The translations under genes were made by a program, and so were the position numbers. Below, piece by piece: positions 8,916 to 17,330 of a stretch of 41,614 nt of DNA. This DNA comes from Armatimonadota bacterium. GTDB taxonomy: Bacteria > Armatimonadota > UBA5829 > DSUL01. Every line of letters begins with the position of its first letter. Positions within the stretch are counted from its first letter, which is position 1. The notes beneath the pieces are model-generated. The model saw nothing but the letters and a program-made list of their open reading frames with translations. It did not search any database and was not told the DNA's origin. The stretch covers positions 1 to 41,614 of the forward strand of contig JADLDK010000034.1 in NCBI GenBank assembly GCA_020846715.1, given 5' to 3'.

Positions 8916-10066
8916 CAGACGGTTAGCTCCGGCACATCCTGCCAGCTTCCTGATGCCCAGCTCCTTATTCCAAGCTCTGCGAGTTGCACTCCTTTTGCTC
9001 CTTCAAGAAGGTCCCACGGAAAAGGCTCGCCAATCGCTACGTGCTTAAGAAAGAGCTCCCACTGAACTTTGAATGCATTCTCGAAGAGCTGATTGTCCGG
9101 GACTTCCTGCCACGTGTCGAAAAAAGAGACAGGCTGGGGGATATCAGGATTCCAGACGGGTTTGGGTGTGTTGGCCCTGTGCTGCGTCTTGCAGCCGCGC
9201 AGGCCGGCCACAGCGCTGCCCTCAGTGCCGTCAACCTGCAGAACAAACAGATCATCCCGGTACACCCTGACGGCCCAGGATGAGTTCATGTGTGCGATAA
9301 CTCCATTTGGGAGCTTGAATGTGGCATAGGCGGCATCGTCCGCGGTGGCCTCGTACGCTTTTCCGGATTCGTCATAGCGCTGGGGAATATGCGTCGCACC
9401 GAGACACGAGACTGCCTCCACAGGGCCGAAGAGATTGTCCAGCACATATCGCCAGTGGCAGAGCATGTCAACGATGATGCCGCCACCGTCCTCCTTGCGG
9501 TAATTCCAGGATGGCCGCTGAGCCGCCTGCCAGTCTCCTTCGAAGACCCAGTAGCCGAACTCGCCTCGAACGGAAAGTATCCGCCCAAAGAATCCTCCGT
9601 CGATGAGACGCTTGAGCTTCAACAGGCCCGGCAACCAGAGTTTGTCCTGCACGACACCGTTTTTCAAGCCTTTTGTTCGCGCCAGGCGCGCCAAGTCCAG
9701 TGCTTCGTCCAGATTTGTGGCTGTCGGTTTCTCACAGTAGACGACTTTGCCTGCCTCGAGCGCCTGCGTGACGGAAACAACGCGTCTGTGTGTCGTTTGA
9801 GCGTCGAAATAGATGCTTTCCTTCGGGTCGGCCAGGCACTTGTCGAGATCTGTAGTCCATCGCAGACCGCCGTGTTCTTCCGCCAGAGCGCAGAGCTTTT
9901 GCTCATTTCGTCCAACTAAAATCGGGTCTGGCATGAGAGTCTCTGTCGGTGTGAGGGGGACACCACCCTGATTGCGGATAGCCAGGATAGATCGCACAAG
10001 ATGCTGATTTGTGCCCATGCGTCCTGTGACGCCATTCATAATGATGCCGATGCGTTGCTGTGACAT
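8915..10066 (-). CDS. Gfo/Idh/MocA family NAD(P)-dependent oxidoreductase
   Basis: A 383-residue sugar or inositol dehydrogenase-like protein. It has an N-terminal Rossmann segment with a glycine-rich GVTGRMG loop, the family motif YCEKPTATN around residues 113-121, and a C-terminal substrate-binding domain with GGGIIVDMLCHW, where the Asp and His are the usual catalytic positions. ATG at 10066 is preceded by AAGAGG. Members oxidise or reduce a hydroxyl of sugars, inositols or sugar acids. It is the first gene of a two-gene minus-strand operon with the TIM-barrel protein and faces the GH88-type hydrolase gene across a shared promoter region. The substrate is unknown. Confidence 0.85.
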   Translation of the reverse strand: MSQQRIGIIMNGVTGRMGTNQHLVRSILAIRNQGGVPLTPTETLMPDPILVGRNEQKLCALAEEHGGLRWTTDLDKCLADPKESIYFDAQTTHRRVVSVTQALEAGKVVYCEKPTATNLDEALDLARLARTKGLKNGVVQDKLWLPGLLKLKRLIDGGFFGRILSVRGEFGYWVFEGDWQAAQRPSWNYRKEDGGGIIVDMLCHWRYVLDNLFGPVEAVSCLGATHIPQRYDESGKAYEATADDAAYATFKLPNGVIAHMNSSWAVRVYRDDLFVLQVDGTEGSAVAGLRGCKTQHRANTPKPVWNPDIPQPVSFFDTWQEVPDNQLFENAFKVQWELFLKHVAIGEPFPWDLLEGAKGVQLAELGIRSWASGSWQDVPELTV

Positions 10067-10182
10067 GCAGCCTCTTTTCCGTCATTGAGATATGGCCGCC
10101 CGCCTGGGGCACACCCGTGATCCCTTCTCCGTAACGCCGCCGTCTCCCTGCGGCTGGCAGCTCTGTTTCGGCGCTCTATTAT

Positions 10183-10207
10183 CGCAATCGGTCTCATCAG
10201 CATTGCG
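10183..10207. promoter_or_regulatory. Candidate operator CGCAAT-N13-ATTGCG in divergent promoter region
   Basis: CGCAAT (10183-10188) and ATTGCG (10202-10207) form an inverted repeat. It ends 4 bases before the -35 box of the hydrolase promoter and overlaps a possible minus-strand -10 (GATAAT). A third copy of CGCAAT occurs at 10294-10299 in the leader. It is placed where a shared repressor or activator would act, but no regulator gene is nearby. Confidence 0.3.
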
Positions 10208-10211
10208 GAGA

Positions 10212-10240
10212 TTGACAAGCGGCTGGCGAGAGCCTATGTG
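10212..10240 (+). promoter_or_regulatory. Sigma70-type promoter of the GH88-type hydrolase gene
   Basis: TTGACA (10212-10217), a perfect -35 box, and TATGTG (10235-10240) are separated by 17 bases. The predicted start is near 10247, giving a leader of about 80 bases that contains the inverted repeat at 10292-10316. Confidence 0.55.
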
Positions 10241-10291
10241 CAGGACTAAGGGCGTCCCGGACATAACATCGAATGAAGTCTTGGCTGAGGC

Positions 10292-10316
10292 CCCGCAATC
10301 GCGCTGATTGTGCGGG
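10292..10316 (+). other. Inverted repeat (hairpin) in the leader of the GH88-type gene
   Basis: CCCGC-AATC and GATT-GT-GCGGG flank a 5-base loop, giving nine pairs with a two-base bulge just 12 bases before the ATG at 10329. It could limit access to that start or be a protein-binding site related to the upstream CGCAAT repeats. There is no T-tract, so it is not a terminator. Confidence 0.35.
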
Positions 10317-10328
10317 TGACGAGCTCAA

Positions 10329-11711
10329 ATGCAGGGTACGAACGCAATGATCCAGATTGACAACTCACTTGAAGTCGGCGATCTCACGACGAGATTACGC
10401 GATTTCTGGCGCCTTAGCGCACAGAAAATTCGCTCTATTGAGAACAGCTGGACCGCAGCAGACGGCGCGCCGGTCTTTACCATAGCAGGCCGCTATTCGA
10501 CGCGTGGCTGGACAGAATGGACGCAAGGTTTTCAGTTTGGCTCTGCTATTTTGCAGTTCGATGCGACTGGAGACGAAGAATTCCTTGAAATCGGCCGGGA
10601 GAACACGCGCCGGTATATGGCTTCTCACGTTACTCATTTTGGCGTGCACGATCACGGCTTCAACAATGTGAGCACGTACGGGAACCTGCTTCGATTGATG
10701 AATGAGAAGCGTATTCCAGAGAGCGCCGAGGAGCGAGACTTCTATGAGTTGGCCCTCAAAGCCAGCGCTGCTGTGCAGGCGCACAGGTGGACTTGCACCA
10801 GCGCAGGTGGCGGGTTTATCTATTCCTTCAACGGACCTCATTCTCTGTTTGCCGACACCATCCGTTCGCTGCGCTCATTGGCGATCGGTCATCGGCTGGG
10901 GCATGTCCTGATGGGCGAGCGCGATGTAGAGACGCCCTTGCTGGAGCGTCTTCTTCAGCACGCCCGAGCGACTGCGGATTACAGCGTTTACTACGGACAG
11001 GGGCGTGACATCTATGATGTGCGTGGCCGAGTGGCGCATGAGAGTCTGTTCAACACCAATGACGGAAACTACCGGGCGCCCAGTACACAACAAGGCTACT
11101 CTCCGTTTTCTACCTGGACGCGCGGCCTCGCGTGGGTAATGCTTGGTTTTGCCGAAGAGCTGGAGTTTGTGGATACACTGAAGACAACTGACCAGCTGAC
11201 TGAGGCCAGAGCCTGGATGCTGCGCGCTGCACAGGCGGCGTGCGACTTCTATATTGAACACACGCCTCTTGACGGCATCCCTTACTGGGACACGGGCGCG
11301 CCGGGGTTGTCTCATGTGGGAGGCTATCTCGACAAAGTGTCCGATCCCTTCAACAGCTGGGAGCCGGTGGATTCCTCTGCAGCGGCTATTGGGTGTCAGG
11401 GACTCCTGCGCCTCGGCCGGTATCTTCAGAATCAGGGAGACGCCGCGCAGGGGCGGCGGTACTGGCAGGCGGGTTTGAAGACGCTGAGCTCGCTCCTGAC
11501 TGAGCCTTACCTGAGCGTCGATCCCGATCACCAGGGACTGATTCTGCACTCAATTTATCACCGTCCCAATGGTTGGGATCATATTCCGGAAGGCTCGTCA
11601 ATCCCGCTTGGAGAATCCAGTATGTGGGGTGACTATCACGCCAGAGAGGCAGCGCTGTACATTCAAAGAATCATCAACCACGAGCCCTACTATACGTTTT
11701 TCGGAAGTTGA
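10329..11711 (+). CDS. GH88/GH105-type unsaturated uronyl hydrolase
   Basis: Hydrolases of this (alpha/alpha)6-barrel type hydrate the double bond of the unsaturated uronic acid left by polysaccharide lyases, releasing 4-deoxy-5-keto-uronate and the remaining sugar. In the 460-residue product I recognise VHDHGF (the GH88 catalytic-Asp loop), FADTIRSL (the second catalytic Asp position), STWTRGLAW, IPYWDTGAPG and PVDSSAAAIG, all in family order. There is no signal peptide, so cytoplasmic action on imported oligosaccharides is expected. ATG at 10350 is an alternative start; neither site has a strong ribosome-binding sequence. The stop is 12 bases before the next gene, so the three plus-strand genes form one unit. 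GH105 (rhamnogalacturonyl) specificity is possible. Confidence 0.82.
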   Translation: MQGTNAMIQIDNSLEVGDLTTRLRDFWRLSAQKIRSIENSWTAADGAPVFTIAGRYSTRGWTEWTQGFQFGSAILQFDATGDEEFLEIGRENTRRYMASHVTHFGVHDHGFNNVSTYGNLLRLMNEKRIPESAEERDFYELALKASAAVQAHRWTCTSAGGGFIYSFNGPHSLFADTIRSLRSLAIGHRLGHVLMGERDVETPLLERLLQHARATADYSVYYGQGRDIYDVRGRVAHESLFNTNDGNYRAPSTQQGYSPFSTWTRGLAWVMLGFAEELEFVDTLKTTDQLTEARAWMLRAAQAACDFYIEHTPLDGIPYWDTGAPGLSHVGGYLDKVSDPFNSWEPVDSSAAAIGCQGLLRLGRYLQNQGDAAQGRRYWQAGLKTLSSLLTEPYLSVDPDHQGLILHSIYHRPNGWDHIPEGSSIPLGESSMWGDYHAREAALYIQRIINHEPYYTFFGS

Positions 11712-11723
11712 GAGGACAGGACC

Positions 11724-12215
11724 ATGGCAACAGATGCTGAGAGAGAACTTCATCGACGTCTGGCGGGGGCGTTGTTCAACCAGACTCAAGAGTTGCTCGA
11801 AAGAGACGAGCGAACTCCGGAAGAAGATGAGTTGATGGTGCACTCTGCCCATGCTTCTCGCTATCACTGGAGCCAGGTGGGCGACGCACTAAACTTCGCA
11901 ATTGGAGACTGGCTGCTTTCGCGGGTTTACTCTGTGCTGGATCGTCCAGAGCCAGCGCTCTGGTACGCTGGTCTGAGTCTGGAGACCAGTGTAGAAAACG
12001 ACCTTGAACCTTTTTACACCGCACATGCCTACGAATCTTTGGCGCGCGCATTTGCCATTTCCGCTGAGGTGAAAGATGCTCAGGAGGCGCTCAATGAGGC
12101 TCAGGCTCTGATGCGCCAGGTGCATGATGAAGCGGATCGAGTGTCTCTGAAAGACGACCTTGAGGAAGTGCGCCGTCTGATAGCTCTGGAATCTGGCGGT
12201 GGCTCAGATGCTTGA
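11724..12215 (+). CDS. Conserved hypothetical helical protein, TPR-like
   Basis: A 163-residue, acidic, alpha-helical protein without signal peptide or membrane segment. The middle and C-terminal parts (around residues 75-130, YAGLSLE through EALNEAQALM) have the spacing of alanine- and leucine-rich helical pairs seen in tetratricopeptide repeats. I do not recognise a catalytic motif. The ATG has GAGAGGACAGGA just upstream, the gene starts 12 bases after the hydrolase, and its end overlaps the start of the SDR gene, so it belongs to the same transcript. An adaptor or scaffold role in the pathway is only a guess. Confidence 0.7.
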   Translation: MATDAERELHRRLAGALFNQTQELLERDERTPEEDELMVHSAHASRYHWSQVGDALNFAIGDWLLSRVYSVLDRPEPALWYAGLSLETSVENDLEPFYTAHAYESLARAFAISAEVKDAQEALNEAQALMRQVHDEADRVSLKDDLEEVRRLIALESGGGSDA

Positions 12216-12984
12216 ACGGCGGGTGGCTTTGGTCACGGGTGGCAGCCGCGGTATCGGACTTGGGATCGTGCGCAGTCTCCTAGAAGAAGGGCTGGCAGTT
12301 GTTCTGAGCGGTCAGAGAAGCGCACAGGACGTGCAGGGTGTCGTAGATGAGCTGAGAGAATGTTGGGAGGATGTGCTGTATGTTCAGGCGGACAACAGCA
12401 AAGTTCAGGACAGGCAGGTTCTGCTTGACACGGTAAGAAAAGCGTGGGGGCGCCTGGATGTACTTGTGAACAACGCCGGTGTGGCGCCCAGTGTACGCGC
12501 GGACATTCTGGATGCAACTGAGCAGAGCTTTGACCACCTGATCAACGTCAACCTCAAAGGGCCGTATTTTCTGACGCAGGCTGCGGCTAACTGGATGATT
12601 GAGCAGAAGAGGGCGCAGGCTGAGCGAGTCTGTTGCGTCATCAACGTGACGTCCATCTCTGCGGACACAGCATCAGTGAATAGAGGTGACTATTGCCTCA
12701 CCAAAGCCGCCCTCGCTATGTCCTCGCGGCTGTGGAGCGTGCGCCTGGCTGAGTACGGTATCAATGTCTATGAGATTCGACCGGGGATCATAGCAACCGA
12801 TATGACTTCAGGTGTCAAAGACAAATATGACGCATTGATCGAGGATGGTCTGCTGCTTCAGAGGCGTTGGGGCCTTCCTGAAGATGTCGGTAAGGCTGCA
12901 GCAGCGCTGGTGCGCGGAGATTTTGCCTACTCGACAGGGCAGGTGATCATGGTGGACGGCGGATTTTCAATATCGCGGTTGTAG
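12208..12984 (+). CDS. SDR-family oxidoreductase (possible KduD-type dehydrogenase)
   Basis: Classical short-chain dehydrogenase/reductase of about 258 residues, NAD(P)-dependent and cytoplasmic. It has the cofactor loop TGGSRGIG at the N-terminus, NNAG at the end of beta-4, the catalytic Ser in VTSIS, the Tyr-x3-Lys motif YCLTK, and the C-terminal VDGG. The ATG at 12208 overlaps the preceding gene by 8 bases; GTG at 12199 is an alternative. Family membership alone does not fix the substrate. Placed after an unsaturated uronyl hydrolase and beside kdgK and eda, a 2-dehydro-3-deoxy-D-gluconate 5-dehydrogenase (KduD) role is reasonable, but a 3-ketoacyl-ACP-reductase-like or other sugar dehydrogenase is possible. 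Confidence 0.85.
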   Translation: MLERRVALVTGGSRGIGLGIVRSLLEEGLAVVLSGQRSAQDVQGVVDELRECWEDVLYVQADNSKVQDRQVLLDTVRKAWGRLDVLVNNAGVAPSVRADILDATEQSFDHLINVNLKGPYFLTQAAANWMIEQKRAQAERVCCVINVTSISADTASVNRGDYCLTKAALAMSSRLWSVRLAEYGINVYEIRPGIIATDMTSGVKDKYDALIEDGLLLQRRWGLPEDVGKAAAALVRGDFAYSTGQVIMVDGGFSISRL

Positions 12985-13078
12985 AAAACCGTCTGTTCCG
13001 AGCCCACCGCTTCAATATCGCCAACTGAAAAGCCTTTTCGACCTGCGCTGCCTCAGTCGTCAGTACGACTCCCGCAGG

Positions 13079-14110
13079 CTATCTCTGAACGCGACCGGAG
13101 GCATCGCCGCCCATGAGTTTTGTCACCTCTGAGGTCGAAATGCGATTGTAGTCACCGATTATCGAGTGTTTCAGACAGCTTGCCGCCACCGCGAAGTTCA
13201 GCGCGTCTTCCTTGTTGTCACAGGTCTGCAGTCCGTAGATGAGCCCGGCCGCGAAGGAATCCCCGCCTCCGACCCGATCAACGATGTCTGTGATCTCGTA
13301 TTTACGGCTCAAATAGAACGAGTTCCTGTCGTGGAGGCAGGCGGACCAGCCGTTGACGTCCGCGCTGCGAGATTCGCGCAGCGTGATAGCCATGATCTTG
13401 AGGTTTGGAAAAGCATCAAGCACTTTCTTTGCCAGCGCATCATACTGAGTGGCGTCAATGTGGCCACTGGTGACATCAGAGTCCATAGTGATACCAAGAG
13501 ATTTCTGACAGTCCTCTTCGTTTGCGATTCCTACGTCCACGAACTTGACCAGCTCTGTCATCACTTCAGGTGCGCTCTTGCCCCACTTCCAGAGTTTGCC
13601 ACGATAATTGAAATCGCAGGAGACTGTCACGCCCATCTCTCGCGCCGCGCGCACAGCGTTCATAGAAATATCCGCAGTGCTTTGCGTCAGGGCGGGCGTA
13701 ATACCGGTGATGTGAAACCAGTCCGCTCCCCTCAGGATGGCTGTCCAATCGAAATCTTGAGAGCTGGCCTGGGCGATGCTTGAATGCGCTCTATCGTAAA
13801 CAACGACTGAAGGGCGCTGGTTGGCCCCGGTCTCCAGATAATAGATTCCGATTCTGTCACCCTGTCTGAGGATTGAGGATGTATCCACGCCGAAGCCCCT
13901 TAGTTCGCGGATACAAGCTTCGGCGATGGCATTCTTTGGAAGTGCTGTGACAAACGCGGCATCCATTCCGAAGTTCGCGAGAGACACGGCGACGTTGGCT
14001 TCTCCGCCGCCAAAAGTCGCCTCCAGCTCTGGAGACTGGAACAAACGCTCCAGACCCGGAGATTTCAGCCTCAACATAACCTCGCCAAAAGTCACAACAC
14101 GCTGAGACAT
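13079..14110 (-). CDS. kdgK: 2-dehydro-3-deoxygluconate (KDG) kinase, PfkB family
   Basis: PfkB-type sugar kinase of 343 residues that would phosphorylate 2-keto-3-deoxygluconate to KDPG using ATP. The N-terminus reads [11 protein letters not shown] with [12 protein letters not shown] shortly after (substrate-binding glycines), and the C-terminal PfkB signature [16 protein letters not shown] carries the catalytic base Asp284 and the anion hole. Among PfkB kinases the pairing with eda makes KDG the best substrate guess; fructokinase or another hexonate kinase is the alternative. Its ATG is one base after the eda stop, so the two are translationally coupled. Confidence 0.9.
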   Translation of the reverse strand: MSQRVVTFGEVMLRLKSPGLERLFQSPELEATFGGGEANVAVSLANFGMDAAFVTALPKNAIAEACIRELRGFGVDTSSILRQGDRIGIYYLETGANQRPSVVVYDRAHSSIAQASSQDFDWTAILRGADWFHITGITPALTQSTADISMNAVRAAREMGVTVSCDFNYRGKLWKWGKSAPEVMTELVKFVDVGIANEEDCQKSLGITMDSDVTSGHIDATQYDALAKKVLDAFPNLKIMAITLRESRSADVNGWSACLHDRNSFYLSRKYEITDIVDRVGGGDSFAAGLIYGLQTCDNKEDALNFAVAASCLKHSIIGDYNRISTSEVTKLMGGDASGRVQR

Positions 14111-14111
14111 T

Positions 14112-14795
14112 CTAACCCTTCACCGCCTTTTCCATATCCCGAAATTCCCGAACGAACTCTACGCATCTGCGGCTGGCACTGACAATAAGACTGTAGTCTC
14201 CAGAGCGGATGATGTCGGGCTTCACCATCCACGTGCCGCCGCAAGCCAGCACCTTTTCAAATCCCAGGTACTCACGGATGTTGTGTGGATCAATCCCGCC
14301 AGTTGGTATAAAGCGCAGCATCCCAAACGGCGCCGCAAGCGCTCTCAGCGTTTTCAGCCCACCGATTGCTTCTGCCGGGAAGAACTTTACCACACCGAGC
14401 CCGTGCTCCACAGCCTTTGTCATGTCCGTTGCTGTGCTGCAACCCGGCGCGATTGTCACGCTTGAGTCCAGACAATACTCAACTACGCGTGAGTTAAAAC
14501 CGGGAGTCACGATGAAACGCGCTCCCGCTTCGAGAGCCTCCTGGGCGTGTTCCACAGTCAAAACGGTTCCAGCGCCTACTGTCATCTCCGGAATTTGTCT
14601 GCTGATTCGTCGAATAGAATCTGCGGCGCTTGCCGTCCGGAAAGTGATCTCCGCTACATTGAGGCCGCCTTCCATCAGTGCGTTGCAGACCGGCACGGCG
14701 CTGCTCGCATCATCAAGCACAACAACCGGGATTACTCCGACACGAGCAAAGACTGCAAATATATCATCCACGTCGATTTTCCTTGGTAATTCCAT
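14112..14795 (-). CDS. eda: 2-dehydro-3-deoxy-6-phosphogluconate (KDPG) aldolase
   Basis: Class I aldolase that splits KDPG into pyruvate and glyceraldehyde-3-phosphate, the last step of the Entner-Doudoroff and uronate routes. The 227-residue product has VAEITFRT with the catalytic Glu49, GAGTV, VTPGFN, and the Schiff-base Lys137 in [12 protein letters not shown], followed by FIPTGGI. Start ATG 14795 has AAGG upstream; an in-frame ATG at 14813 adds six residues, but its purine-rich stretch is too close to it. It is the first gene of an eda-kdgK operon and is preceded by a palindrome that could be its operator. Confidence 0.93.
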   Translation of the reverse strand: MELPRKIDVDDIFAVFARVGVIPVVVLDDASSAVPVCNALMEGGLNVAEITFRTASAADSIRRISRQIPEMTVGAGTVLTVEHAQEALEAGARFIVTPGFNSRVVEYCLDSSVTIAPGCSTATDMTKAVEHGLGVVKFFPAEAIGGLKTLRALAAPFGMLRFIPTGGIDPHNIREYLGFEKVLACGGTWMVKPDIIRSGDYSLIVSASRRCVEFVREFRDMEKAVKG

Positions 14796-14833
14796 TAGAC
14801 CTTGAGCGCGCATTCCCCTGTGTGATTTCGTTC

Positions 14834-14847
14834 GTTACTCGTGTAAC
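14834..14847. promoter_or_regulatory. LacI-type operator-like palindrome upstream of eda
   Basis: GTTAC and GTAAC flank four bases with a central CG, the layout of many LacI-family operators. It lies about 20-40 bases upstream of eda and overlaps the position expected for the -10 region if the minus-strand TTGAGG nearby is the -35 box. A KDG- or uronate-responsive repressor is an inference; no regulator gene is in the window. Confidence 0.35.
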
Positions 14848-15092
14848 CTCGCACTGCTGACCACGTCCTCAAGAGCTTTTGTGTGAAACTCTCGGCGACA
14901 CGCTAAGCAGCAGCCGATGGTGGCCGTCTACAAGCGCTTCTCCGGCAGCCATCACGTTTCCTGTCGCGTTCAGGTCGTCCGATGAATTTCTAGCAACTGT
15001 ACCAGATGACTTTCGCGCAAATGTATGAGAAGATTAGTCTAGTAGCTAGAGCGTCATCGTCCGGATATGAGATGTCTTTCGATGACTGCCAC

Positions 15093-15261
15093 TCGATTTG
15101 CCGAGAGTAAACCGTGCGCCGGAGATGTCAACGAGCGGACCTGGCGTGCGGGCAAAGCGGCTTTCTCACGCTCTCTCGGATGCTGACAGTGAGAAAAGGG
15201 TTCTTTTGGTTTCCACTCTTACTTGCCAGAGAGGCGCTTGCGCCCCTCTGGCATTCTTTTT
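15093..15261 (+). ncRNA. Candidate structured RNA (unclassified) ending in an intrinsic terminator
   Basis: Read on the plus strand, the region can fold into a closed multi-stem structure. AGAGT-AAA (15104-15111) pairs with TTT-cc-ACTCT (15210-15219). Inside it CCGTGCGCC (15112-15120) pairs with GGCGTGCGG (15143-15151) through a tandem G-U, and TTTCTCAC (15162-15169) pairs with GTGAGAAA (15189-15196). A strong terminator follows directly. A three-way junction plus terminator is typical of a small RNA or a riboswitch. It matches no class I could name. The nearest downstream gene is the TPR gene 200 bases further on. Promoter and 5' end are not defined; no -35/-10 pair is convincing. Confidence 0.4.
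15224..15261 (+). terminator. Strong Rho-independent terminator
   Basis: TGCCAGAG and GGCGC pair with GCGCC and CTCTGGCA (13 pairs, one mismatch, tight loop), followed by TTCTTTTT. On the opposite strand there is no T-tract, so it acts on plus-strand transcription. No protein gene on that strand ends nearby, which points to an untranslated transcript. Confidence 0.85.
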
Positions 15262-15459
15262 GACTGCCTCCAGCAATCCGTTGAATGCGCCGATACTACA
15301 TCAAGACCGCCCAGCATCGCGAGCGCGAGCCCACCTGTGGCGGCTCAGGTCGCACACGGCTATCCTGAATTCAGGAAGTTCACTGGAGGAGAGGGAAGCC
15401 GACGCCTGACTTCTGCGTGCAAGCGGGCAGAAAAATAGTCTGACAGGAGTTGAAGGCTG

Positions 15460-15837
15460 GTGTCCTCTGACAATCGAGATCTTAGAGAAGGTATTCGTCT
15501 GGTTAGAAGTGGGCAGGTTTCGGAGGCTCTCTGGCACCTTCGTATGGCGATAGTAAATGAGCCCGGGAACCCTGTCGCTCATGAGTACCTCGGTGCGGCA
15601 TTTGCCTATGAGCAGGACACGGAATCGGCGATCCTGGAGATGCAGGAAGCCGTACGATTGAATCCGCGCAACGCTGCTTACCGCTACAACCTCGGTCAGA
15701 TCCTGGAGATCGCCGGTCGAGTAGCTGAAGCGCGTTTGGAGTACGAGACCGCGCTTCGCCTCAGCCCCACTTATGCGCGGGCTTTAACAGCGTTCCAAAG
15801 AGTCTCCAAACACATTGAGCCAGCAACCTCAAGCTAG
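15460..15837 (+). CDS. Tetratricopeptide-repeat protein
   Basis: A 125-residue protein consisting almost entirely of TPR helices: about three repeats from residue 10 to 115, with typical positions such as ALWHLRMAI, AHEYLGAAFAYE, YRYNLGQILEIAG and ARLEYETALRLSP. There is no signal peptide. Such proteins mediate protein-protein contacts, and the partner cannot be told from sequence. The start is GTG at 15460, chosen because AGGAG and AAGG lie upstream and no ATG fits. It precedes der by about 130 bases on the same strand and lies downstream of the candidate structured RNA. Confidence 0.8.
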   Translation: MSSDNRDLREGIRLVRSGQVSEALWHLRMAIVNEPGNPVAHEYLGAAFAYEQDTESAILEMQEAVRLNPRNAAYRYNLGQILEIAGRVAEARLEYETALRLSPTYARALTAFQRVSKHIEPATSS

Positions 15838-15971
15838 TCACTCGCACGTCTGAAAATTGACGCAACTTCTCACACATGTTAGCATCTTCGCGGAGTTCTG
15901 CCGCGGAGTGTTATGGGGCAGGGCATGTTGTTGCGCTTTGCGCATGCCAGAGGAAAGTGGGGCGTCAGAAA

Positions 15972-17330
15972 TTGGCGAAGCCGGTTGTCGCAATCGTGGG
16001 CCGACCCAATGTCGGTAAATCCACACTTTTCAACCGCCTCATTGGCCGCCGCGTCGCTATTGTCGAGGATACTCCCGGCGTTACGCGCGACCGCATCTAC
16101 GCGGAGGCATCCTGGCGCGGACGGGACTTCGTACTGACCGACACCGGCGGCATCCTCTGGGGCGATCAGGACCCGATCCGCGAGAGGATACTGGATCAGG
16201 CACAGGTAGCCATGGAAGAGGCTGACGTCATCATTATGGTGGCGGATGTACGCGATGGGCTCACAGGCGCTGATCACGACATCGCGGAGTTCCTGCGCCG
16301 CGCCAAACGCCCCGTTCTGGTGGCGGCCAATAAGGCTGACGACGAGAATTGGAGCCATGCCGCTGCGGAGTTTCATGCGATGGGCTTCGACGAAATGTTC
16401 GCAATTTCAGCTCATCACGGGCACGGAATTGCTGACCTTTTGGATGCTGTGGCTGCTCGCCTTCCTGATGCTACCGACGAACCCCAGTACGATGACTCCA
16501 CTGTGCGCCTTGCTGTGGTAGGGCGTCCCAATGTTGGCAAGTCCTCTCTCATTAACGCTATTCTTGGAGAGGAGCGAGTGATCGTCTCCGACGTGGCGGG
16601 CACCACGCGCGATGCCATTGACACCCCTTTCACCTGGCGCGATCGGAATCTGGTATTTGTCGATACCGCGGGGATTCGCCGCTCCGGAAAAGTGCAGGGT
16701 TCCATTGAGTACTACAGCGTTCTGCGAGCGATGCGCGCTATGGAGAGGGCAGACGTAGCGCTTCTGGTAGTTGACGGGGTCTCAGGTTTACTGGACGGTG
16801 ACAAGCGTGTCGGCGGCTACGCAAAAGACGCGAATTGCGCCTGCGTTGTTGTTGTAAACAAAGGGGATATAGCGCCTGATCGAGCTCCCCGCGCTCGAAG
16901 GGCCCTGGAACACGAAATCCGGCTGCAGATGCCGTTTTTGGACTATGCCCCGATTGCCTTCATTTCCGCGCTCAGAGGAACAGGACTTGATGCGGTCATT
17001 GATGCGAGCATGGTGTCCTACGACAACTACAACCGCCGCATCCAGACAGGAGAGTTGAACCGCCTCTTGCACGAATGGACGGACGCGCGGCCGTATTCAC
17101 GCAAAGGGCGAGAGTTGAAGGTGTACTATGGTACGATGAGCCGCGTAAGGCCACCGACTATCACTTTGTTTGTGAACGATCCGCAGCTTTTTCATTTTTC
17201 TTATCGTCGCTATCTTCTCAACCGCTTTCGGGCGCAATTCGGGTTTGCCGGAACTCCACTGATTCTGAACGTACGCAAGGCGGAAGGTGAGCGAGGCAAA
17301 CCCAGAAAAAACAGGACAAATGCCGAGTGA
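15972..17330 (+). CDS. der: Ribosome-assembly GTPase Der (EngA)
   Basis: Der is an essential tandem GTPase that binds the 50S ribosomal subunit during maturation. The product has two G domains, each with a P-loop GRPNVGKS(T/S) (from residues 10 and 184), DTPG/DVAGTTRD switch regions, DTGG and DTAGIR G3 motifs and NKAD/NKGD G4 motifs, followed by the C-terminal KH-like domain (RPPTITLFVN). TTG at 15972 (reading MAKPVVAIVG) matches the family start and has a purine-rich AGGAAAGTGGGG upstream; GTG 15957 and ATG 15876 would add N-terminal residues that the family lacks. The last bases overlap the plsY start. Confidence 0.95.
   Translation: MAKPVVAIVGRPNVGKSTLFNRLIGRRVAIVEDTPGVTRDRIYAEASWRGRDFVLTDTGGILWGDQDPIRERILDQAQVAMEEADVIIMVADVRDGLTGADHDIAEFLRRAKRPVLVAANKADDENWSHAAAEFHAMGFDEMFAISAHHGHGIADLLDAVAARLPDATDEPQYDDSTVRLAVVGRPNVGKSSLINAILGEERVIVSDVAGTTRDAIDTPFTWRDRNLVFVDTAGIRRSGKVQGSIEYYSVLRAMRAMERADVALLVVDGVSGLLDGDKRVGGYAKDANCACVVVVNKGDIAPDRAPRARRALEHEIRLQMPFLDYAPIAFISALRGTGLDAVIDASMVSYDNYNRRIQTGELNRLLHEWTDARPYSRKGRELKVYYGTMSRVRPPTITLFVNDPQLFHFSYRRYLLNRFRAQFGFAGTPLILNVRKAEGERGKPRKNRTNAE

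Larger units (their letters stand above)
14848..15459. other. Intergenic region between eda and the TPR gene
   Basis: About 600 bases without a convincing protein gene. The only longer plus-strand frames cross a strong intrinsic terminator and lack ribosome-binding sites. The right half holds a run of stem-loops and that terminator; the left half contains the probable eda promoter region and nothing else I recognise. Confidence 0.6.

Noticed and set aside
15098..15409. Plus-strand open frame across the structured region
   Set aside because: It would be cut by the strong terminator at 15224-15261, lacks a ribosome-binding site and has no recognisable domain.
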